Of a stretch of DNA of 39,468 nt, positions 34,214-39,468 are shown piece after piece (position 1 is the stretch's first letter; each line of letters starts with the position of its first letter). Made by a program: the position numbers and the translations under genes. The stretch comes from LMUY01 sp964235495 (GTDB lineage Bacteria; Pseudomonadota; Alphaproteobacteria; Acetobacterales; Acetobacteraceae). The stretch covers positions 1 to 39,468 of the forward strand of contig CAXSAX010000032.1 of NCBI GenBank assembly GCA_964235495.1. The letters run 5' to 3'. The notes beneath the pieces were generated by a model. The model did not search any database and had not been told where the DNA came from. It was given only the letters and a program-made list of their open reading frames with translations.

Positions 34214-36196
34214 TCAGACATCCACCTCTTCCACCGCCACGTCCCGCGCGTGCTCCTGGATGAAGCGGAACCGCAGCTCCGGCCGCCGCCCCATTAGATT
34301 TTCCACCAACTCGCTCGTCTCAGCCCGCCGCTCGGGGGAGGCGACCACTTTCAGCAGCGTGCGCTTCGCTGGGTCCATCGTGGTCTCCTTCAAGGCCGCG
34401 GGCGGCATCTCGCCCAGCCCCTTGAACCGGCTGACTTCGACTTTGCCGGCGCCTTTGAACGTTTTGGCCAGACGCACCCGGTCGGCATCGTTCATCGCAT
34501 AGACCGAGCGCGCACCCTGCGTCATGCGGTACAGCGGCGGCTGCGCCAGGAACACATGGCCCTCGCGCACCAGCTCCGGCAGTTCGCGGTAGAAGAACGT
34601 CATCAGCAGGCTGGCGATGTGCGCCCCATCCACGTCCGCGTCCGTCATGATGATGATGCGGCCGTAGCGCAGCTTCTTGAGGTCGAACCGCTCCCCTACG
34701 CCGCAGCCCAGCGCCTCCACCAGGTCCCGCAGCTCCTGGTTCTGCCGCAGCTTATCAACCGAGGCGCTGGCCACGTTCAGGATCTTGCCCCGTAGCGGCA
34801 GCACCGCCTGCGTTTCGCGCCGCCGCGCCTGCTTGGCCGAGCCGCCGGCGCTGTCACCCTCCACGAGGAACAGCTCGGTCTGGCTCATCACCTCGCTGGT
34901 GCAATCGGCCAGCTTGCCCGGCAGCCGCAGGCGCTTGGTGGCGGTCTTGCGCGCCACGTCCTTGTACTCGCGCCGCCGCAGCCGCTCCTCGGCCCGTTCG
35001 ATCAGCGCCGTCAGCAGGTTGTCCGCCTGCGCCGGGTTGCCGGCCAGCCAGTGATCGAACCGATCCCGCATCGCCGTCTCGACCAGCCGGGCGGCGTCGG
35101 CGCTGGTGAGCCGCTCCTTGGTCTGGCCTTGGAACTGCGGGTCCCGCACAAAGGCTGAGAGCTTGCCCGCCATGGTCCCCGTCACGTCCTCGCCAGTGAC
35201 CTGCATCGCCCGGCGATTGCTGCGCTGCTCTCCCCAGGCGCGCACGCCCTTGAGCAATGCCGCACGAAACCCCGCCTCATGCGTGCCGCCCAGCGGGGTC
35301 GGCACCGTATTGCAGTAGGAGTGCAGGAAACCGTCCGCCCCCTCCAGCCAAGTTACCGCCCATTCCGCCCGCCCGCCGGTGCGGCCATCCTCGCGCGTGG
35401 GTAGGTCCGCCTCGCCCGCCCAGATTTCCGGCACAGCCATCGGGGTGTCGCCCACCTCCTCCATTAAGCTGTCGCGCAGCCCCCCTGGAAAGTGCAGTTC
35501 GGCCTCGGCCGGGGTGCCGGCTTGAAGCAGTGCCGGGTCGCAGGACCAGCGGATTTGCACGCCGCGGAATAAGTAGGCTTTGGAGCGGCACAGTCGGTAG
35601 AGCCGCGCCGGGCTGAACTGCAGGGGGCCGAAGATGGCCGGGTCGGGCTTGAAGCGGATGGTGGTGCCGCGCCGATTTTGCACCGGTCCGGCATTGACCA
35701 GCTTTGTCGTGGGCTTGCCCTGTGCATAGCTTTGTCGCCACAGGGTTCGGTCTCGCGCCACCTCTACTTCCAGCGACTCGCTTAGAGCATTGACCACTGA
35801 ACTGCCGACACCGTGCAGCCCGCCAGATGTCTCGTAGGCGTCACCACCGAACTTGCCGCCGGAATGCAGCGTAGTGAGGATGACTTCGAGGGCGCTGAGG
35901 CTTTTGAACTTGGGGTGCGCATCGACCGGAATGCCGCGGCCATTGTCCCGCACGCTCAACCAATTGCCGGCCTGCACTGCAAAGTCGATCGATGTCGCGT
36001 GACCAGCGACGGCCTCATCCATGGCGTTGTCGAGAATCTCCGCGGCGAGATGATGCAGTGCATTCTCGTCCGTGCCGCCGATATACATGCCTGGCCGCCG
36101 GCGCACCGGCTCCAAACCTTCAAGAACTTCGATGTCCTTGGCGGTGTAAAAATTTTGACCCCGTCCAGCCTTGGCCGGGGTAAACAGATCGTTCAT
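34214..36196 (-). CDS. parE: DNA topoisomerase IV subunit B
   Basis: This 660-residue protein is the ATPase subunit of topoisomerase IV, which unlinks daughter chromosomes. The GHKL ATPase domain shows EILDNAMDEA, DNGRGIPVDAHPK and the lid GGLHGVGSSVVNALS. The transducer and TOPRIM domains follow, with LVEGDSAGGSAKQ and TDADVDGAHIASLL. The MYIGGTDENALHHL segment fits ParE more than GyrB, and the length (no long insert) agrees. The ATG at 36194-36196 is preceded by GGGAGA, rather distant. It stands alone; the partner parC is not in the window. Confidence 0.96.
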   Translation of the reverse strand: MNDLFTPAKAGRGQNFYTAKDIEVLEGLEPVRRRPGMYIGGTDENALHHLAAEILDNAMDEAVAGHATSIDFAVQAGNWLSVRDNGRGIPVDAHPKFKSLSALEVILTTLHSGGKFGGDAYETSGGLHGVGSSVVNALSESLEVEVARDRTLWRQSYAQGKPTTKLVNAGPVQNRRGTTIRFKPDPAIFGPLQFSPARLYRLCRSKAYLFRGVQIRWSCDPALLQAGTPAEAELHFPGGLRDSLMEEVGDTPMAVPEIWAGEADLPTREDGRTGGRAEWAVTWLEGADGFLHSYCNTVPTPLGGTHEAGFRAALLKGVRAWGEQRSNRRAMQVTGEDVTGTMAGKLSAFVRDPQFQGQTKERLTSADAARLVETAMRDRFDHWLAGNPAQADNLLTALIERAEERLRRREYKDVARKTATKRLRLPGKLADCTSEVMSQTELFLVEGDSAGGSAKQARRRETQAVLPLRGKILNVASASVDKLRQNQELRDLVEALGCGVGERFDLKKLRYGRIIIMTDADVDGAHIASLLMTFFYRELPELVREGHVFLAQPPLYRMTQGARSVYAMNDADRVRLAKTFKGAGKVEVSRFKGLGEMPPAALKETTMDPAKRTLLKVVASPERRAETSELVENLMGRRPELRFRFIQEHARDVAVEEVDV

Positions 36197-36281
36197 GCTG
36201 TGTTCCCGTATCTCCCGCGCACGCTAGGCGCGCGGGGGAGTCGGGTGCAAGACTTACAGGTGCGATCTTGCCGGGTGGACC

Positions 36282-36842
36282 CTACTGGTCTGTCGGGAAG
36301 GTCTCGCTGGCCGAACGCTCTTGGGTGTGGGCTTCCAGGAACCACAGCTGCTTGTCGATGCCGCGGGACACCTCGGTGAGCAGGTCCGCCGTGTCGGCAT
36401 CACCAGCCTCATCCACCTCGTCGATGTTGCTGCGAATCGCGTTGGCGACCGCAGCATAACGGTCGATCAGCGCATGAACGTGGTCGCTGACCTGGTAGAT
36501 ATCGACTGGGTAGGGCGCCAATGCCGTCTTCTTGCCGACTTCCTGCACGGTGCCGCGCGCTGTGCCGCCGAGTTGGGTGATGCGTTCGGCCATCATGTCC
36601 ACATACTCGTCCTGCTCCTTGCGGAAGTTGTCGAGCATAAGATGGACGCCGATGAACTGTGGCCCTTTCAGGTTCCAGTGCGCCTGCTTAGTGATCAACG
36701 CCATGTCGATGCCATCCGCCAGCCGTGCTTGCAGCAGTTCGACCGATACGGCCTTGGCATTCTGGTTGTTCTTGGTGCGGTGCATGTGCACGCCGCCGGT
36801 CGTCTGGTCGGCCGGCATTTTGGTGGTCTGGCCCTTCGCCAT
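36282..36842 (-). CDS. dps: Dps family DNA-binding ferritin-like protein
   Basis: This 186-residue protein is a Dps mini-ferritin that oxidises and stores iron and shields DNA under stress. The inter-subunit ferroxidase ligands are all present with the spacing of E. coli Dps: H55, H67, D71, D82 and E86. The Lys-rich N-terminal tail (about 30 residues) fits DNA binding. The ATG at 36840-36842 has AGGAGA upstream; a longer open frame upstream overlaps the divergent dehydrogenase gene and is rejected. The 130-base gap to the dehydrogenase should hold two back-to-back promoters. Confidence 0.95.
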   Translation of the reverse strand: MAKGQTTKMPADQTTGGVHMHRTKNNQNAKAVSVELLQARLADGIDMALITKQAHWNLKGPQFIGVHLMLDNFRKEQDEYVDMMAERITQLGGTARGTVQEVGKKTALAPYPVDIYQVSDHVHALIDRYAAVANAIRSNIDEVDEAGDADTADLLTEVSRGIDKQLWFLEAHTQERSASETFPTDQ

Positions 36843-36972
36843 GTGGCGTCTCCTATGTTGGAAGTCCGCCATAGAACGCGTGGATGCTGGGACCGTTGCG
36901 TTCCCGTCCTGGCGTTGCTTGCCATGGTGGACGCGGCCGTCAATCATCCACCGGCAGCCGGGGAAAGCATGT

Positions 36973-37758
36973 ATGGACCTGAAGGGGAAGACGGCCCTCG
37001 TCACGGGATCAACCAGCGGCATCGGCCTCGGCATCGCCCATGCCCTCGCCGCTGCAGGGGCTGACATCATGATGAACGGCTTTGGTGACCCGGCGGCGAT
37101 CGAGCAGGCCCGCAACGCGCTGGCTGCCGAGCATGGCGTGCAAGTCTTGCACGACGGAGCGGATGTCAGCCGCGCCGCTTCGATCACCGCCATGGTGGTC
37201 CGGGCGGAAGCGGAACTTGGCCGGTTGGACATCCTGGTCAACAACGCGGGCATCCAGCATGTGGCGCCGATCGCGGACTTCCCGGCTGAGCGGTGGGATG
37301 CGGTCATCGCCATCAACCTGTCCAGCGCCTTTCACGCCATTCAGGCTGCCATCCCTGGCATGAAGCGCCGCGGTTGGGGCCGCATCATCAACATCGCCTC
37401 TGCGCACGGTTTGGTCGGCAGCGCCGAGAAGTCCGCCTACGTTGCGGCCAAGCACGGCATCGTCGGGCTGACTAAGGTGGCCGCGCTCGAGCTGGCGAAC
37501 GACGGCATCACGTGCAACGCGATCTGCCCGGGCTGGGTGCTGACTCCTCTAGTGCAAAAACAGCTGGACAGCCGGGCCAAGCGGGAAGCGCAGGGAGTGG
37601 CGGAGGTGACGCGCAGCTTCCTAACCGACAAGCAGGCCATGGCCGCATTCACGACGCCCGAGAGCATCGGTGGGCTGGTGGTGTTCCTTTGCTCGGAAGC
37701 GGCGGCCACGATGACAGGGGCGCCCCTGTCAATCGATGGGGGATGGACAGCACAGTAA
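36973..37758 (+). CDS. bdhA: 3-hydroxybutyrate dehydrogenase (SDR family)
   Basis: This 261-residue short-chain dehydrogenase probably converts 3-hydroxybutyrate and acetoacetate with NAD, in polyhydroxybutyrate or ketone body use. TGSTSGIG (11-18) binds the nucleotide and NNAGIQHVAPIADFP is characteristic of BdhA. The catalytic Ser, Tyr and Lys are in IASAHGLVGSAEKSAYVAAKHG, and the C-terminal LSIDGGWTAQ is typical. The ATG at 36973 follows GGGGAAAG. The gene is divergent from dps and convergent with cysG, with a shared hairpin between. Confidence 0.93.
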   Translation: MDLKGKTALVTGSTSGIGLGIAHALAAAGADIMMNGFGDPAAIEQARNALAAEHGVQVLHDGADVSRAASITAMVVRAEAELGRLDILVNNAGIQHVAPIADFPAERWDAVIAINLSSAFHAIQAAIPGMKRRGWGRIINIASAHGLVGSAEKSAYVAAKHGIVGLTKVAALELANDGITCNAICPGWVLTPLVQKQLDSRAKREAQGVAEVTRSFLTDKQAMAAFTTPESIGGLVVFLCSEAAATMTGAPLSIDGGWTAQ

Positions 37759-37780
37759 GCGTCCCAGAGAGGCTGCCCCG

Positions 37781-37835
37781 CACCCGCGTACACAAGCGTT
37801 TGGAAGACCTTGTCCCTGGGGGAAGGACGCGGGTG
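37781..37835. terminator. Bidirectional hairpin between convergent bdhA and cysG
   Basis: CACCCGCGT (37781-37789) pairs perfectly with ACGCGGGTG (37827-37835), and within it ACAAG (37792-37796) pairs with CTTGT (37809-37813). It fills the gap between two convergent stops and can fold on both strands. The inner TTTGGAAGACCTTG is loosely like the dispersed hairpin repeats at 1661 and 33896. Confidence 0.6.
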
Positions 37836-39155
37836 TTAAGCTGTCACCGCCTCCCGTGCCGCCGTCACCGCCTGCCGCCCGACCACCGCGCCGATCATCA
37901 CCAGGGTGGGACCGCCGGTGGACCAGCCGGGCGCATCACGCACCAGCGTGTCCAGGGTGCCCTTGAGCAGCCGCTGCGCCCGGGTGCCGCCGCGTTCGAT
38001 CAGTGCCGCCGGGGTAGCCGGGTCCAGCCCCGCCGTGAGCAGCCCGTCCCGCAACAGCGGCAGCGTGACAATGCCCATGTAAACCGCCAGCGTGCCGCCG
38101 CGGGCAAGCTGGGCGAAGTCGAGTTCAAGCCGTCCATCCTTGGTGTGGCCGGTGGCGAAGGTCACCGTCCGGGTTGCCTCCCGATGGGTAAGCGGGATGC
38201 CGGCCTGCGCCGCGCAGGCAAGCGCCGCGGTGACGCCGGGCACCACCTCGAACGCGACTCCAGCGGCGGCCAGCGCCTCGGCCTCTTCGCCGCCGCGCCC
38301 GAAGATGAATGGGTCGCCGCCTTTCAGCCGCACCACCTTGCGGCCCTCGCGCGCCAGCCGAACCAGCAGATCGTTGATGCCCTCTTGGGGCAAGCAGTGG
38401 TTCGCGCGCGCCTTGCCGACGTAGATTCGTTCGGCATCGCGCCGGGCCATGTCAAGTACGTCTTGTCCCACCAGCCGGTCATGCACGATGACATCGGCTT
38501 CGCCCAGCAGCCGGTGCGCCCGCACGGTCAGCAGGTCCGCCGCTCCTGGCCCGGCGCCCACCAGGTAGACGACGCCGCTGGCAGGGGCGCCGTCAGCGAT
38601 CTGCCGGGTCATCTCTTGCCGAGCGCCGTCCTCGTCGCCCATCGCCACCAAATCCGCGACCCGGCCGCCCAGGGCGCGCTCTAGCACCCGGCGGCGCAGG
38701 GCGGTATCTGGCAGGGCGCGGCGGATTTCAGCCTTGAACTCGTCGGTGATGGCTGCAAGCCGTCCCAGGGCTGGGGGGACCAGTGCTTCGATCCGCGCAC
38801 GGATCAGCCGCGCCAGCACCGGCGCCGCTCCTCCCGACGACACGGCAACCGTGATGGGCGAGCGGTCAACGACGGCTGGAGTGATGAAGCTGCACCAAGC
38901 TGGCCGATCCACGACGTTGACCGGGATGCCCCGCTGCGACGCTGCGGCGATCAAGGCTTGCAGGTCGTCCTCGGAGGCTTCGGCTCCGATTGCGATGCTG
39001 CATCCATCCAGCAGGGCCGGGGTGAAGCTGACTGCCTGGGTGACTTCAGCCCCGCACCGGCTCAAGGCTTCGGCCTTGCGTTCGGCAGCCTCGCCTTTCC
39101 CAAGCACCAGGGCACGCCGGCCTTGCAGGTCCATGAAAATCGGAAAGTAGCGCAT
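37836..39155 (-). CDS. cysG: Siroheme synthase CysG (methyltransferase/dehydrogenase/ferrochelatase)
   Basis: This 439-residue protein is the trifunctional enzyme that makes siroheme from uroporphyrinogen III for sulfite or nitrite reductase. The N-terminal part (MRYFPIFMDLQGRRALVLGK, then GEAAERKAEAL) is the Rossmann-type precorrin-2 dehydrogenase/ferrochelatase half, with GKG where most have GGG. The C-terminal half is the SUMT methyltransferase, with VYLVGAGPGAADLLTVRAHR, VRLKGGDPFIFGRGGEEAEAL and VVPGVTAALA. The ATG at 39153-39155 has GAGGAG upstream, and an open frame to 39239 is ignored. The stop abuts the hairpin. Confidence 0.95.
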   Translation of the reverse strand: MRYFPIFMDLQGRRALVLGKGEAAERKAEALSRCGAEVTQAVSFTPALLDGCSIAIGAEASEDDLQALIAAASQRGIPVNVVDRPAWCSFITPAVVDRSPITVAVSSGGAAPVLARLIRARIEALVPPALGRLAAITDEFKAEIRRALPDTALRRRVLERALGGRVADLVAMGDEDGARQEMTRQIADGAPASGVVYLVGAGPGAADLLTVRAHRLLGEADVIVHDRLVGQDVLDMARRDAERIYVGKARANHCLPQEGINDLLVRLAREGRKVVRLKGGDPFIFGRGGEEAEALAAAGVAFEVVPGVTAALACAAQAGIPLTHREATRTVTFATGHTKDGRLELDFAQLARGGTLAVYMGIVTLPLLRDGLLTAGLDPATPAALIERGGTRAQRLLKGTLDTLVRDAPGWSTGGPTLVMIGAVVGRQAVTAAREAVTA

Positions 39156-39165
39156 GGTTGGCTCC

Positions 39166-39468
39166 TCAGTCGGCGCGGTAGGGGCTGCAAGAGACGATAT
39201 GGGAGACGAGGTGCATTGCACCAAAAGACGCCTGCGCAACGAGATTTGGAACCGCTTGACCCCGGCTCATGGGGGGCCTAGATGCTGTCTCGCTGATGAC
39301 GGCAATAAGAGCTTGCTCTTCCGGCATTGGTGATATAAGCTTACTGCCTTGCTCCACGGCGTGGGGTTGATCTGAAAGAGCCGCATTGGCACGTAGCTTC
39401 TGCGACTCTGCCGGTTCTCGTTCCTTGAAAATCACATCTGATGTTGGAAGGGATATGTTGGCGGCGTC
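39166..39468 (-). CDS. Possible C-terminal part of an unknown protein, open to the right edge
   Basis: A minus-strand frame is open from the right edge to a stop at 39166-39168, ten bases before the cysG start. Its roughly 100 residues (including MPEEQALIAVISETASRPP) do not match a family I know. A GTG at 39433-39435 could start it, but no ribosome site is seen, and the frame stays open to the edge. Composition is lower in GC than usual here. It may be the end of a gene co-transcribed with cysG or a chance frame. Confidence 0.35.
   Translation of the reverse strand, partial: DAANISLPTSDVIFKEREPAESQKLRANAALSDQPHAVEQGSKLISPMPEEQALIAVISETASRPPMSRGQAVPNLVAQASFGAMHLVSHIVSCSPYRAD

Noticed and set aside
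34214..36196. GyrB instead of ParE
   Set aside because: The MYIGGTDENALHHLAAEILDN segment, the length of 660 residues and the lack of a GyrB-type insert fit ParE better.

Overview
The window is GC-rich (long stretches look near 70% GC) and very densely coded, with many 1-14 base gene overlaps and GTG or TTG starts. A DUF1491 gene, an alphaproteobacterial-style urease operon and several gene types common in Acetobacteraceae suggest an alphaproteobacterium, probably of the Acetobacteraceae/Rhodospirillales. That placement is inference from gene content; no rRNA gene is present.

Region by region. (1) 1-1630: the 3' end of an unknown plus-strand gene, then on the minus strand a CDF metal transporter coupled to a PduO-type cobalamin adenosyltransferase. 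(2) 1712-13076, minus strand: one long respiratory operon, actA-B-C-D-E-F for alternative complex III (quinol:cytochrome c oxidoreductase), a small two-helix membrane protein, then cytochrome c oxidase subunits II (with a fused cytochrome c domain, so caa3-type), I, III and IV. Subunit I reads YSHPAVY, the signature of A2-type heme-copper oxidases. Together they could carry electrons from quinol to oxygen without a bc1 complex. A tandem hairpin follows the last gene. (3) 13411-20261, plus strand: ureD-A-B-C, a 57-residue DUF1640-like protein, ureE, a noticeably AT-richer membrane protein, ureF, ureG, a quinone oxidoreductase and DUF1491, nearly all joined by short overlaps. (4) 20467-22923: two tandem OmpA-type outer membrane proteins whose C-terminal domains are almost identical in DNA. 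(5) 22966-25472: a circularly permuted ATP-grasp protein and an alpha-E protein. (6) 25438-28141: a small hypothetical gene, an alpha/beta hydrolase with an Asp nucleophile, an SRAP (YedK/HMCES) protein and a small membrane protein. (7) 28152-32338, minus strand: a tripartite efflux operon (DHA2-type MFS pump, HlyD/EmrA adaptor, NodT outer membrane factor). (8) 32781-39468: an acyltransferase-3 protein, ParE, Dps, 3-hydroxybutyrate dehydrogenase, CysG and an open frame running off the right edge.

The items most worth a second look are the alternative complex III plus A2-type caa3 cluster with its unnamed partner protein, the two extra genes inside the urease operon, the OmpA pair with apparent gene conversion and a tandem 9-base direct repeat upstream, and a dispersed hairpin element seen at 1638-1682 and 33896-33925, with a looser relative at 37781-37835. 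I saw no CRISPR array, tRNA, rRNA, intact insertion sequence or prophage.
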